Positions 47,150-56,417 of a stretch of 64,000 nt of DNA are shown piece by piece. The notes beneath the pieces are model-generated. The model was not told the origin of the DNA. It made no database searches and saw nothing but the letters and a program-made list of their open reading frames with translations. This stretch comes from Rhizobium leguminosarum (GTDB lineage Bacteria > Pseudomonadota > Alphaproteobacteria > Rhizobiales > Rhizobiaceae): NCBI RefSeq assembly GCF_001652265.1, contig NZ_LWBS01000033.1, positions 87,322 to 151,321 on the forward strand, read 5' to 3'. How positions within the stretch are numbered: the first letter of the stretch is position 1; every line of letters begins with the position of its first letter. The translations under genes and the position numbers were made by a program.

Positions 47150-48456
47150 TGCTGAGCTCCCACCGCGATCGTCTCGGACGGCTGCTGCTGCCGAGGCTCT
47201 TCGGCAGAGGCGACATCAAGCGCCTTTTCGTCGAACTGCTCGTTGATCGCCTGCTGGTCGCTGAGCTGGCCCTGGCCCTCGATGACGACGTGATCTCCTT
47301 CCGAAAGACCCGATTCGATGGCGGTGAAGCCGCCATTTGCGCGGGCAATGGTGACGGGCGTCAGATGCGATTTGCCGTCCTTGGCAACGAAGGCGAAGAA
47401 ACCCTCCGGACCGGGACTGACGGCAACCGTCGGCACCACCACCTGCTGTTCGTCATTGTTGAAATGCACGACGATGTTGACCGACTGGCCGGGCCAGAGC
47501 GCGCCGGAGGCGTTTTCGAATTTCGCCTTGGCGAGGATCGTGCCCGAGGCCGTATCGACCGTATTGTCGTAGAAGCTGATTTCGCCCTTTCGGACTTTGC
47601 CCTTGGTGGAATTGGGAGCCGTGCTGACCTCCACCGGACCGCTTGCCAAAGCACTCTTCAGCTCCCGCAGATAGCGCTCCTGCAGGTGGAATTTCACATA
47701 GATCGGATCGTATTTGGCGATGGTGACGATTGCCGCGCCGGCACTGAGGAATGCACCCTTGCTGACAGCGATATCGCCGAGCCGGCCGTCGAAGGGCGCT
47801 CGGATGTCGGTGTGCTCGAGCAGGATCTGATCGGAGGCAAGCGACGCCTTGTCGGCGTCGACCGTGGCTGCAGCGGTATCGCGGGCGGCGACCGCCTGGT
47901 CGAGGCTCTGCTGGGTGCCGGCCTTCTGGTTGAAGAGATCCTGCGCGCGCGTCAATGCGGTCTCGGCTTCCGAAAGGGTTGCCGCGTCGCGGACGATCAT
48001 CGCATTGTCCTTGTCGACGGTCGCCTTGGCCGTCCGGTCGTCCAGCTTGGCGATCAGGTCGCCGGCTTTGACAGTTGCCCCATCCGGCGCATTGATGTTG
48101 ACGACCAGGCCCTGTTCCTGTGCGGCAATGGTCGTGTTGTCATCGGCATCGGCCCAGCCGGACGCCGTCACATCCATAGGCAGCGTCGTTTTCACAGCTG
48201 CGACCGTCTTGACGACGGTCGGGCCACCGCCGCCGCGTCTGCGCCCGCCGCCCTGATGTTGCCCACCATCCTGCGCCTGATTGGCCTGCCCCTGATCGGC
48301 CTGCGCCTGCTGCCCGCCGCCATTGCTGGCTTCCGGCTGCTTGATGAACTGCGAGAGGTAGGGAATGCGGGAGGCATTAGGGACCAGATTCCCGAATTGC
48401 CAGACGCCGACGGTGGCAACTGCGATAACGCTGACGGTGATCCAAAATTTCTTCAT
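47146..48456 (-). CDS. RND efflux periplasmic adaptor (membrane fusion protein)
   Basis: 436 aa from ATG 48456 (MKKFWITVSVIAVATVGVWQ, a signal anchor); a GTG at 48525 adds an unlikely leader. A Gln/Gly-rich linker (GGQQAQADQGQANQAQDGGQ), a biotinyl-lipoyl half (TIAAQEQGLVVNINAPDGATVKAGDLIAKLDD), an alpha-hairpin (~165-210), second lipoyl half (DIRAPFDGRLGDIAV), and a beta-barrel domain (VKFHLQERYLRELKSAL) follow. It bridges the permease to an outer-membrane channel. First gene of the efflux operon. Confidence 0.93.
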   Translation of the reverse strand: MKKFWITVSVIAVATVGVWQFGNLVPNASRIPYLSQFIKQPEASNGGGQQAQADQGQANQAQDGGQHQGGGRRRGGGGPTVVKTVAAVKTTLPMDVTASGWADADDNTTIAAQEQGLVVNINAPDGATVKAGDLIAKLDDRTAKATVDKDNAMIVRDAATLSEAETALTRAQDLFNQKAGTQQSLDQAVAARDTAAATVDADKASLASDQILLEHTDIRAPFDGRLGDIAVSKGAFLSAGAAIVTIAKYDPIYVKFHLQERYLRELKSALASGPVEVSTAPNSTKGKVRKGEISFYDNTVDTASGTILAKAKFENASGALWPGQSVNIVVHFNNDEQQVVVPTVAVSPGPEGFFAFVAKDGKSHLTPVTIARANGGFTAIESGLSEGDHVVIEGQGQLSDQQAINEQFDEKALDVASAEEPRQQQPSETIAVGAQQ

Positions 48457-48601
48457 GGGCGAGACCGGTTTTTGGGCAAGGTTGCGGGGGGCAAGGTTGC
48501 GAATATAATGCCCCGATTGAGCCACTTATATTGCGGCGCAAAAAAGACATAATTCCGGGGGTGCGATCACTAAGTGGTTATAACGGCTTAAATTTTTGTA
48601 A

Positions 48602-48621
48602 TGAATATTCCGTAATATTCA
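48602..48621. promoter_or_regulatory. inverted repeat upstream of efflux operon and kinase gene
   Basis: TGAATATT (48602-48609) and AATATTCA (48614-48621) with a 4-bp centre, in AT-rich DNA between the adaptor (start 48456) and the aph-like gene. Candidate operator; no adjacent regulator. Confidence 0.4.
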
Positions 48622-48760
48622 AACTGTACTAATATAGCGTCAGTGTTACCCAATGCCGTTTGACGGCAGAGACGCAATCGGTTCGGCAGAGGGAGATGTC
48701 GATCCGCCTGCCGTTCAGCGCACGGGAAGAACATGGGAAAAACCAAGAAGGCAGGTCGTC

Positions 48761-49639
48761 ATGACCGAGTTGGACGCCAGCGAATTTCGCTCTCTCATAA
48801 CAAGCGTGTTTCCTGAACTGACGGCCTCCGTCTTCAAGCTGGCGGCGAGGGGCTGGGATTCGCTTGCCGTCAACGTCGATGACACGCTGATCTTCAAATT
48901 TCCCCGCAATCTCGGCGCGGAAAGAGCGCTTGTGAAGGAAGCCGCCTTGCTCGATATTGTTCGACCGTCGCTGTCGATGGCGGTTCCCGACATGCGCATT
49001 CACGACGGGCCGCCGATCTTCTCCAGCCATGCCAAGCTCGAGGGCGAACATCTCATTGCTGAAGATTACGATGCGCTTGGCGAAAGCGATCGTCAGCGCC
49101 TCGCGGAAGATCTCGCGCGTTTTTACGCCGAGCTGCATGTGCTCGATGCCGATCGCATACGGTCGGCCGGTGCAGGAGCGATCCAGCCATGGCAATTGCC
49201 CGAGACGGTGCGAATAAAGGCTTTGCCGCTGCTGCCGCCTGACATCAGGAGCTTTGCGCAGGTGACAGTTTCCGATTTCGAAGCCTTGCCGCCCGATCCC
49301 TACGGCAACATCTACGGCTTCTTCGACGGTCACGGCTGGAATATGGCCTTCGACCATGAGCAAAGAAGGCTGAACGGCATTTATGATTTCGCCGATTCAG
49401 GCTTTGGCCCGCTGCATCAGGAATTCATCTACTCGAATTTCATTTCGCCCGATCTCACCGCCCGCATCGTATCGGCCTATGAAATGCTGACCGGACGCAG
49501 GCTCGACCGGCGCCGCATTGCGATCATGACCGGCTTCCATCGTCTGTCCGAGCTCGCCGAACTTGCGGACGATCCGGCTAACGTCGAACAGATGGTCCGA
49601 AGTGTGGCGACATGGGCGACGGCGGCCCACGTCGGCTGA
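48761..49639 (+). CDS. aminoglycoside phosphotransferase-like kinase
   Basis: 292 aa from ATG 48761 with AGGCAGG upstream; a longer frame from 48653 lacks a good ribosome site. It has the APH fold: FKFPRNLGAERALVKEAALLDIV (ATP-binding lysine and helix), EGEHLIAED, and the catalytic loop reads FFDGHGWNMAFD where the family usually has HGDLHxxN. The Asp-x4-Asn spacing is kept. The metal-binding motif is GIYDFADSGFG. The missing His of HGD suggests either altered activity or a different phosphoacceptor. A resistance role is not proven. Alone on this strand. Confidence 0.8.
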   Translation: MTELDASEFRSLITSVFPELTASVFKLAARGWDSLAVNVDDTLIFKFPRNLGAERALVKEAALLDIVRPSLSMAVPDMRIHDGPPIFSSHAKLEGEHLIAEDYDALGESDRQRLAEDLARFYAELHVLDADRIRSAGAGAIQPWQLPETVRIKALPLLPPDIRSFAQVTVSDFEALPPDPYGNIYGFFDGHGWNMAFDHEQRRLNGIYDFADSGFGPLHQEFIYSNFISPDLTARIVSAYEMLTGRRLDRRRIAIMTGFHRLSELAELADDPANVEQMVRSVATWATAAHVG

Positions 49640-49649
49640 GAGGGAATGG

Positions 49650-50438
49650 TCAGACGGATCGTGCCGCGCCGCCGTCGCAGCGGATGAGCGAGCCGGTGAT
49701 GTAGCTTGCCGGTTGGCTGCACAGGAAGGCAGCCGTTGCGGCAAATTCCTCGACCTTGCCGTAGCGGCCGACCGGAATGCGCGCTTCCTTGTCAGTACGG
49801 ATCTCCTCGAGGCTCTTTCCGGTCCGCTTAGCCGCCGCTCCGTCGAGATCGTCGAGCCGCGCCGTCAGGATGCTGCCGGGCAAGAGCAGGTTGGTGGTGA
49901 CGCCGAAGCCCGCCACTTCGGAGGCAAGCGTCTTGCTCCAGCCGGCAAGGGCCGGGCGCAGAGTATTCGACAGCGCCAGGTTGGCGATCGGTTCGATCAC
50001 GCCGGATGAGGCAACCGTGAGGATGCGGCCCCAGCCCTGCGCCTTCATGCCGGGCAGCAGCGCATTGGTGAGCGTGATCACCCGCGCGACCATGGAGAGG
50101 AAATAGCTTTCGAGCTTTTCGCCCGTCATCTCCTCCGTGGTGCCGGGCGTCGGCCCGCCGGTATTGTTGACGAGGATATCGAGCCCGCCGAACCTCTCCT
50201 TCACCGCCGTCGTCGTCATCTCGACGAAGCGTTCGTCCCCGAGATCGGCCCAGATCCAGTCGGCCCGGCCGTTGCCTTCGCCATTGATCGCCTTGCAATT
50301 GGCCTCCAGCTGTTCGCCGCTGCGCCCGCAGAGCAGCACGTTTGCGCCCTCCCGCGCCAGCGCCACGGCGATGCCGAGGCCGAGGCCGCGCGAGGAGGCG
50401 AGGACGAGTGCCCGTTTGCCCTTGATGCCGAGATCCAT
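49650..50438 (-). CDS. short-chain dehydrogenase/reductase without the YxxxK tyrosine
   Basis: 262 aa from ATG 50438, with GGAGGAC 5 nt upstream. Rossmann motif VLASSRGLGLGIA at ~12, NNTGGP near 90, GWGRILTVASSG. The conserved region after it reads ANLALSNTLRPALAGWSKTLASE: the Lys is kept but the Tyr four residues before it is Ala. This SN..R subgroup of SDRs lacks the usual Tyr and probably uses other residues. C-terminal SYITGSLIRCDGG. Convergent with the kinase gene 10 bp away. Confidence 0.88.
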   Translation of the reverse strand: MDLGIKGKRALVLASSRGLGLGIAVALAREGANVLLCGRSGEQLEANCKAINGEGNGRADWIWADLGDERFVEMTTTAVKERFGGLDILVNNTGGPTPGTTEEMTGEKLESYFLSMVARVITLTNALLPGMKAQGWGRILTVASSGVIEPIANLALSNTLRPALAGWSKTLASEVAGFGVTTNLLLPGSILTARLDDLDGAAAKRTGKSLEEIRTDKEARIPVGRYGKVEEFAATAAFLCSQPASYITGSLIRCDGGAARSV

Positions 50439-50689
50439 GATTGTCCTCCGATAGCTTCGAGCGATGTATAAGGCGCAAGCGGCGGAAAAGGAAAGGGGAT
50501 GTGACCGGACTGGGGACGTTTGATAATTGATGTTGACGTAAGCGTTATGTAATTCTGCCTCACGAGGCGTCATCATTGTGCGAATTGGAAGATTGGCTGT
50601 CGTATCCCGGCTCGACAATGCTTTCTCGTTTTGACAAGAAAGTGCCATGACGGGATGACGGCCGCGTGCCGCCAAGCGGAGACGAGTGA

Positions 50690-52354
50690 ATGACCGAGAC
50701 GACTGAGCTGCCAGAACGCGAGAGCATGGAATTCGACGTTGTGATCGTCGGCGCAGGTCCTGCCGGTCTTGCGGCGGCGATCCGGTTGAAGCAGGTCAAT
50801 CCGGAACTCTCGGTCGTCCTGCTGGAGAAGGGCGCGGAAGTTGGGGCGCATATCCTCTCTGGCGCCGTCGTCGATCCGATCGGCATCGATCGGCTGTTGC
50901 CCGGCTGGCGCGACGAGGCCGATCATCCCTTTAAGACCAAAGTCAGCGCCGATCACTTCCTGCTGCTCGGTCCGGCTGGCTCCGTTCGCCTGCCGAATGT
51001 GCTGATGCCGCCGCTGATGAACAACCACGGCAACTACATCGTTTCGCTTGGGCTCGTCTGTCGCTGGCTGGCGACCAAGGCCGAAGAACTCGGCGTCGAG
51101 ATCTATCCGGGCTTTGCCGCAACCGAAGTGCTCTACAATGACGAAGGCGCCGTCATCGGTGTCGCCACCGGCGATATGGGCATCGAGAAGAACGGCGAGC
51201 CCGGCCCGAACTATACCCGCGGCATGGAACTGCTCGGCAAGTACGTGCTGATCGGCGAGGGCGTGCGCGGTTCGCTCGCCAAGCAGCTGATTGCCAAGTT
51301 CGATCTGCAGAAAGACCGTGAACCGCAAAAATTCGGCATCGGCATCAAGGAACTCTGGCAGGTCAAGCCGGAGAACCACAGGCCGGGCCTGGTGCAGCAC
51401 TCCTTCGGTTGGCCGCTCGGCATGAAGACCGGCGGCGGCTCCTTCCTCTATCACCTCGAAGACAATCTGGTGGCCGTCGGCTTCGTCGTCCACCTCAATT
51501 GCAAGAACCCCTATCTCAATCCCTTCGAGGAATTCCAGCGCTTCAAGACGCATCCGGCGATCCGCACCACCTTCGAGGGCGGCAAGCGCCTGTCCTACGG
51601 CGCTCGCGCCATTACCGAGGGCGGCTACCAGTCGGTGCCGAAGCTCTCCTTCCCCGGCGGGGCGCTGATCGGCTGTTCGGCCGGTCTCGTCAACGTGCCG
51701 CGTATCAAGGGCAGCCACAATGCGGTGCTGTCGGGCATGCTGGCGGCCGACAAGATCGCCGCGGCGATTGTATCAGGCCGCAGCCATGACGACGTGATCG
51801 AGATCGAGAATGAATGGCGCAAGGGCGATATCGGCAAGGATTTGAAGCGTGTGCGCAACGTCAAGCCGCTGTGGTCGAAGTTCGGCACCGCGCTTGGCGT
51901 GGCGCTCGGCGGCTTCGACATGTGGACGAACCAGCTCCTCGGTTGCTCCTTCTTCGGCACGCTGAAGCACGGCAAGACCGATGCCCAATCGCTTGAGCCG
52001 GCCTCGCAGCACAAGCCGATCGCCTATCCGAAGCCCGATGGCGTCTTGACCTTCGATCGCCTGTCCTCGGTGTTCCTGTCGAACACCAATCACGAGGAAG
52101 ACCAGCCGGTTCATCTGCAGGTCAAGGACATGGCGCTGCAGATCTCGTCCGAGCATGACATCTATGCCGGTCCGTCGACGCGTTACTGTCCGGCCGGCGT
52201 CTACGAATGGGTGGAAAAGGACGGCAAGGACGTCTTCGTCATCAACGCCCAGAACTGCGTGCACTGCAAGACATGCGACATCAAGGATCCCAACCAGAAT
52301 ATCAACTGGGTGCCCCCGCAGGGCGGCGAGGGGCCGGTCTATCCGAATATGTGA
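50690..52354 (+). CDS. electron transfer flavoprotein-ubiquinone oxidoreductase
   Basis: 554 aa. FAD-binding VVIVGAGPAGLAAAIRLKQ near residue 17, EKGAEVGAHILSGAVVDP, the quinone-binding mid-domain (PKLSFPGGALIGCSAGLVNVPRIKGSHNA), and a C-terminal 4Fe-4S domain with RYCPAGVYEW and NCVHCKTCDIKDPNQNINW. It passes electrons from ETF (fatty-acid and amino-acid dehydrogenases) to ubiquinone at the inner membrane. Closely related to FixC but with the full ETF-QO length. ATG 50690 with GGAGACG upstream. No etfAB nearby. Confidence 0.95.
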   Translation: MTETTELPERESMEFDVVIVGAGPAGLAAAIRLKQVNPELSVVLLEKGAEVGAHILSGAVVDPIGIDRLLPGWRDEADHPFKTKVSADHFLLLGPAGSVRLPNVLMPPLMNNHGNYIVSLGLVCRWLATKAEELGVEIYPGFAATEVLYNDEGAVIGVATGDMGIEKNGEPGPNYTRGMELLGKYVLIGEGVRGSLAKQLIAKFDLQKDREPQKFGIGIKELWQVKPENHRPGLVQHSFGWPLGMKTGGGSFLYHLEDNLVAVGFVVHLNCKNPYLNPFEEFQRFKTHPAIRTTFEGGKRLSYGARAITEGGYQSVPKLSFPGGALIGCSAGLVNVPRIKGSHNAVLSGMLAADKIAAAIVSGRSHDDVIEIENEWRKGDIGKDLKRVRNVKPLWSKFGTALGVALGGFDMWTNQLLGCSFFGTLKHGKTDAQSLEPASQHKPIAYPKPDGVLTFDRLSSVFLSNTNHEEDQPVHLQVKDMALQISSEHDIYAGPSTRYCPAGVYEWVEKDGKDVFVINAQNCVHCKTCDIKDPNQNINWVPPQGGEGPVYPNM

Positions 52355-52491
52355 GGCGGATTTATCGTCGCGGCCGACAATTTCCACGCGCTGACGACTT
52401 CGTGATCGCCTCCTGCTGGAGGCTGTTAGCCGTTCGTTAACCATAATTTCCTTAGCTTGCGACATCAAGTTGACGCACTAAGGACACATTC

Positions 52492-53106
52492 ATGACGATC
52501 TCGCGCCGGGGCTTCCTGATCGCTCTACCGCTTTTCGTGGCCGGCTGCTCTTCGACCGGCCTGAACAGCCAGACGAATTACGCCGCACTTCCGGATGAAA
52601 AATTCCCGTTGAGGCAGGTGCCGATCGACAAGATCAAGCCGGAGCTCCGCCGCCAGGAAGTGGCCTACGAAACCAAGCATGCTGCCGGCACCGTGATCGT
52701 CGATACACCTGCGCGTCGCGCCTATTACGTCCTCGGCGACGGCAGGGCGATGCGCTACGGGGTCGGTGTTGGCCGCGAGGGGCTGGCCTTTGCCGGCAAT
52801 GCCTACATCGGCCGTAAGGCCGAGTGGCCGAGCTGGACGCCCACCGAAAACATGCAGCGCCGCGAAGAGCGCTATCGCAAGCTTGCCGGCGGCATGCCGG
52901 GCGGCCCGAACAACCCGCTGGGCGCGCGGGCGATGTACCTCTATCGCGGCGGCGACGACACGCATTTCCGCATTCATGGCACCAACCAGCCGCAGTCGAT
53001 TGGTCTGGCCATGTCGAGCGGCTGTATCCGCATGATGAACCACGACGTGATCGACCTCTATAGTCGCGTCGAGGTCGGCGCCAGGGTCGTCGTCATCCAG
53101 GCTTAA
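52492..53106 (+). CDS. L,D-transpeptidase lipoprotein
   Basis: 204 aa. Tat/lipoprotein-like start MTISRRGFLIALPLFVAGCSS, with lipobox Cys19. The YkuD domain has AGTVIVDTPARRAYYVLGDG, GMPGGPNNPLGARAMYLY and the active site HFRIHGTNQPQSIGLAMSSGCIRM with nucleophile C178. It makes 3-3 peptidoglycan cross-links or attaches proteins in the periplasm. Rhizobia have many paralogues. Convergent with the EamA gene; hairpin at 53137-53165. Confidence 0.94.
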   Translation: MTISRRGFLIALPLFVAGCSSTGLNSQTNYAALPDEKFPLRQVPIDKIKPELRRQEVAYETKHAAGTVIVDTPARRAYYVLGDGRAMRYGVGVGREGLAFAGNAYIGRKAEWPSWTPTENMQRREERYRKLAGGMPGGPNNPLGARAMYLYRGGDDTHFRIHGTNQPQSIGLAMSSGCIRMMNHDVIDLYSRVEVGARVVVIQA

Positions 53107-53136
53107 GCTATAGAGAGACGGCATTTCTCACGAAAG

Positions 53137-53165
53137 AGCCGCCGTAGCGATCGCTGCCGGCGGCT
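53137..53165. terminator. bidirectional hairpin between converging genes
   Basis: AGCCGCCG (53137-53144) and CGGCGGCT (53158-53165) enclose the perfect palindrome AGCGATCGCT (53146-53155). It lies between the L,D-transpeptidase and EamA stops; TTTCG follows on the plus side. Likely a shared terminator. Confidence 0.6.
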
Positions 53166-53188
53166 TTCGAAGTATCGGTCATAGCTGG

Positions 53189-54094
53189 TTAGCGGCGTGG
53201 CGCGGCAATACCCGTCGAAAGCGCCACGCCGATGCCGGTGATCACGGCGGCGCTGATTTCGGTCATGCCGATCGCTTCGCCAAGCAGGAACCCGCCGCCA
53301 AGCGTCGCGAGCACCGGCGTCAGCGCCGTGAAGGCGGCAGCCTGTGTTCCCCCGAGTGTTCTGACGGCGGTGCCGTAGGCTACCATGGCGACGAGGCCGG
53401 AAAGAACCCCCTGGCTCAACACCTGCAGGCCGATCTCTTGAAGTGGGGCCTGTGGCAGCGAGATGCCGAAGATGAGGGCCAGAGCGCCCATGATCAGGAA
53501 GGACCAGACGGCGATCAGGGCGCTCGCTTGCACGGCGGTCAGGCCGGAGCGGCGGAAGGCATGCGTATAGCTTGCCCAGAGAACGGCGCCGGCTGGCAGC
53601 AGAACGAAGCTCGTCCATGGCAGCGAGGCGTCCGCAAGGCTGCGCGTGAGCAGGATCAGCACGCCGGCGACGATCGCGACGAGCCCGGCGATGCGGGTGC
53701 CGTCAGGCCTCTCACGAAACAGCACAATCCCGATCAGCGCCGCGGCAAGCGGCATGGAGCCGCCGAGCAAAATCCCCGAGGAGGCGGCCGGCGTCGAGTG
53801 GATTGCCAGCGTGGTCAGCAGGAAAAAGACGGCGCCGGAGCCTGACACCATGATCGCCAGCAGGTGAAGTGGCAGGGCCTTCGGCAGCAGTCCCGTCTTC
53901 AGCCAGACTGGCGAAAGCACCAGCGCCGGAATTCCGAAGCGGATCAGCCCGATGTCGATCGAGCCGAGCGGCGTTGCGGCGCTGTGGCGCGTGACCAGAA
54001 ACCATGTCGCCCAGATCAGCACGGTAATAGTGCCGCCGGCATAACCCAGTACCTGCGACGGCGACTTGTCGTTCGTGAATGCAATGGTGGTCAT
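53189..54094 (-). CDS. EamA/DMT family transporter
   Basis: 301 aa from ATG 54094 (AGGACAGGA upstream). Ten hydrophobic segments in two EamA repeats (GGTITVLIWATWFLVTRHSA; LPWTSFVLLPAGAVLWASYTH), ending ISTGIAAPRR-like. Inner-membrane exporter of unknown solute. It is divergent from an Lrp/AsnC regulator 144 bp away, a common pairing for amino-acid exporters, so export of an amino acid is plausible. Confidence 0.9.
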   Translation of the reverse strand: MTTIAFTNDKSPSQVLGYAGGTITVLIWATWFLVTRHSAATPLGSIDIGLIRFGIPALVLSPVWLKTGLLPKALPLHLLAIMVSGSGAVFFLLTTLAIHSTPAASSGILLGGSMPLAAALIGIVLFRERPDGTRIAGLVAIVAGVLILLTRSLADASLPWTSFVLLPAGAVLWASYTHAFRRSGLTAVQASALIAVWSFLIMGALALIFGISLPQAPLQEIGLQVLSQGVLSGLVAMVAYGTAVRTLGGTQAAAFTALTPVLATLGGGFLLGEAIGMTEISAAVITGIGVALSTGIAAPRR

Positions 54095-54238
54095 CGTCCT
54101 GTCCTTTCTTTCATCCGGAGCCTGTCCGGTTGAAGAGAAGACTAGCGCCAGAGGCCAGGGCATGTCCTTGCTATCTATGGCTTAAAAATCATGCTATGCG
54201 CAATCTTATGCCAATTGATGCCAACGGGGATCGCGAAA

Positions 54239-54712
54239 ATGCCAAATCTCGATAAATTCGATATCGCCATCCTGAAGTGCCTGCAGGAGGATGCGCGGGC
54301 CACCAATGTCGAGATCGCCGAGAAGGTGAACCTTTCGCCGTCGCCCTGCCTGCGCCGCATCCGCAATCTCGAACGCTCCGGGATCATCCGCGGTTACACG
54401 GCGGATATCGACCGCAAGGAGGTCGGTCTCGGCCTCACCGTCTTCGTCGAATTCAAGGTCGTCCAGCACAGCCGCGAAAATTCCGAGGCGCAGCAGAAGG
54501 CGCTGCTCGCCATCCCCGAGATCGTCTCCTGCTTCCTGATTTCGGGCACGGCCGATTTCCTCGCCGAAGTGGTGGTGGAGGATCTCGCCGCCTACGAACG
54601 GCTTCTGACCGAAACGCTGTTGACCTTGCCGAATGTCAGCGACATCCGCTCGAACTTCGCCATCCGCAGCATGAAGACGCATGGGCCGTTGAAACTGCCC
54701 GAGGGAAAATAA
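54239..54712 (+). CDS. Lrp/AsnC family transcriptional regulator
   Basis: 157 aa from ATG 54239 (GGGGA upstream). HTH MPNLDKFDIAILKCLQEDARATNVEIAEKVNLSPSPCLRRIRNLE (residues 1-45), then an RAM ligand domain (GLTVFVEFKVVQHSRENSEAQ, ISGTADFLAEVVVEDLAAYERLL). Divergent from the EamA gene and likely its regulator, responding to an amino acid. Terminator in the stop region. Confidence 0.93.
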   Translation: MPNLDKFDIAILKCLQEDARATNVEIAEKVNLSPSPCLRRIRNLERSGIIRGYTADIDRKEVGLGLTVFVEFKVVQHSRENSEAQQKALLAIPEIVSCFLISGTADFLAEVVVEDLAAYERLLTETLLTLPNVSDIRSNFAIRSMKTHGPLKLPEGK

Positions 54713-54725
54713 TTCCCCTCGGGCA
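54696..54725. terminator. bidirectional terminator between AsnC and MgtE genes
   Basis: TGCCCGAGGG (54696-54705) and CCCTCGGGCA (54716-54725) form a 10-bp stem; the lrp stop codon TAA lies in its loop. TTATT follows on the plus side and AGTTTC on the minus. It is 10 bp from the mgtE stop. Confidence 0.8.
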
Positions 54726-54735
54726 TTATTGCGGG

Positions 54736-56109
54736 TTAGAGCAGCGTCCCGCTGAGGATGAGCAGCGCCACCGAGAAGTAGATGACGAGCCCGGTGACAT
54801 CGACCAGCGTGGCGACGAAGGGGGCCGAGGCGCTGGCCGGATCGAGCCGGAGCTTGTGCAGCACGAAGGGCAGCATCGAACCGCAGATCGAGCCGAAGGT
54901 GACGATCCCGATCAGGGCGGCAAACACCGTGACGGCGACCATCTGCCAGTGCGGGCCGTAATCGTAGAGCCCGGCCGACTGCCAGAAGACGATGCGGACG
55001 AAGCCGACGAGGCCGAGGATCGCGCCGAGCACGACGCCCGTCGGCAGTTCGCGCAAAAGCACCTTCCACCAGTCCGAAAGCTTCAGCTCGCCGAGCGCCA
55101 GCGCCCGGATGATCAGCGACGTCGCCTGCGAACCGGAATTGCCGCCCGAGCTCATGATCAGCGGGATGAACAGCGTCAGAACCACGGCCTTTTCCAGCTC
55201 GCCTTCGAAATGCTGCATGGCGCTTGCCGTCAGCATCTCGCCGAGGAACAGGGCTGCGAGCCAGCCGGCGCGCTTGCGGATCATGCCGGCGAAGCTGATC
55301 TTCATGTAGGGCTGGCCGAGCGCCTCCATGCCGCCGAACCTCTGGGCCGCTTCCGTCGTGTCCGATATCATCGTGTCGATCACGTCGTCGACGGTGACGA
55401 TGCCGAGCATCTGCCCATGTTCGTCGGTGACGGGCAGGGCGAGCAGGTCGTGCTTGCGGATCAGCCGAGCGACATCCTCCTGCTTCATCAGCGGATCGGC
55501 CGAAACCGGCGCGCCCTTCTGTGCCACCGAGAGGATCGAAGCGTCCGGCTCGCCGGTGATAAGGCGACGCAGCGTCACCACATGCAGCAGCGCATGGCTG
55601 ACCTCGTCGAGCACATAGATGGCGTAGACGGTCTCGCGCGAGCGTTCGACCTGGCGCACATGGTCGAGCGTGCGGGCGACGGTCCAGCTGTCAGGCACGC
55701 TGACGAACTCCGTCGTCATGATGCCGCCGGCCGTGCGCGGCGGATAGCCCATCAGGTGCTGGATCGCGATGCGCACCGGTTCGTCGAGGCTGGAGAACAG
55801 CCGGGCGCGGGTGTCGCCGTCGAGTTCGAGCAGCACGTCGGCGACGCGGTCGTTTGACATGCCGTGCAGCAGCCGAGCGGCGTCCTCGGCGCTGATCAGC
55901 GCAAGGATCCGTGCGGCGTTGCGAAGCTCCGGCCGGTCGAGAATGTTGACGGCATAGTCGAGCGGCATGCCGGTCAGCACCCGCCCGGCGTCCTGGATGC
56001 TCAGCGCGTTCAATGATTCGACGCGTTCGGCGATCGTTGCGCCGCGGCTGTTGTTGATGAAGGCACGGGCGGCATGGCCTGCCCGAAGAGGGAAGCGATT
56101 GATATTCAT
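54736..56109 (-). CDS. mgtE: MgtE family magnesium transporter
   Basis: 457 aa. The N-terminal superhelical domain (~30-125) carries AEDAARLLHGMSNDRVADVLLELDGD; two CBS domains (~130-255) include GGIMTTEFVSVPDSWTVARTL and IVTVDDVIDTM. Five membrane segments follow with the conserved LIMSSGGNSGSQATSLIIRAL selectivity region and FVATLVDVTGLVIYF. It is a Mg2+ channel gated by cytoplasmic Mg2+. A leader of ~300 bp lies upstream. Confidence 0.95.
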   Translation of the reverse strand: MNINRFPLRAGHAARAFINNSRGATIAERVESLNALSIQDAGRVLTGMPLDYAVNILDRPELRNAARILALISAEDAARLLHGMSNDRVADVLLELDGDTRARLFSSLDEPVRIAIQHLMGYPPRTAGGIMTTEFVSVPDSWTVARTLDHVRQVERSRETVYAIYVLDEVSHALLHVVTLRRLITGEPDASILSVAQKGAPVSADPLMKQEDVARLIRKHDLLALPVTDEHGQMLGIVTVDDVIDTMISDTTEAAQRFGGMEALGQPYMKISFAGMIRKRAGWLAALFLGEMLTASAMQHFEGELEKAVVLTLFIPLIMSSGGNSGSQATSLIIRALALGELKLSDWWKVLLRELPTGVVLGAILGLVGFVRIVFWQSAGLYDYGPHWQMVAVTVFAALIGIVTFGSICGSMLPFVLHKLRLDPASASAPFVATLVDVTGLVIYFSVALLILSGTLL

Positions 56110-56417
56110 TTGAGGCTCGCCTTTCCGTCGATCCGCCGTAGCGTCCGATCGGGCGAGCCGACAGGAGTCGATCAGCGCACGAGGGCCGCGTACGGCAAAG
56201 GCAATCGACTGCTACTGTCGCTTGGCATCGTTATGATGGCTCCGTTGAAATCCGTGGCTGACGAGTGCCATCCACGTGAATGCTAGGTGGTCCCGGACGC
56301 GAAAAAAGTCAAGCGGGATAAATGCTTAACGCCAGAATGTCGCACCCCGAGATGCGGCATTCCAGGCGGGTATGGCCAGGCGGGTATGGTTTGTAGACCT
56401 TGCTGGCCCGAAGCGTC
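56110..56417 (-). other. 308-bp gene-free region upstream of mgtE
   Basis: No coding sequence. Read leftward it has TTGACT near 56310 and then ~190 bp with several imperfect inverted repeats (GGCACTCGTC pairing with ACGATGCC around 56225-56272). This could be a regulatory leader of mgtE. A known Mg2+ riboswitch cannot be assigned from sequence alone. Confidence 0.35.
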
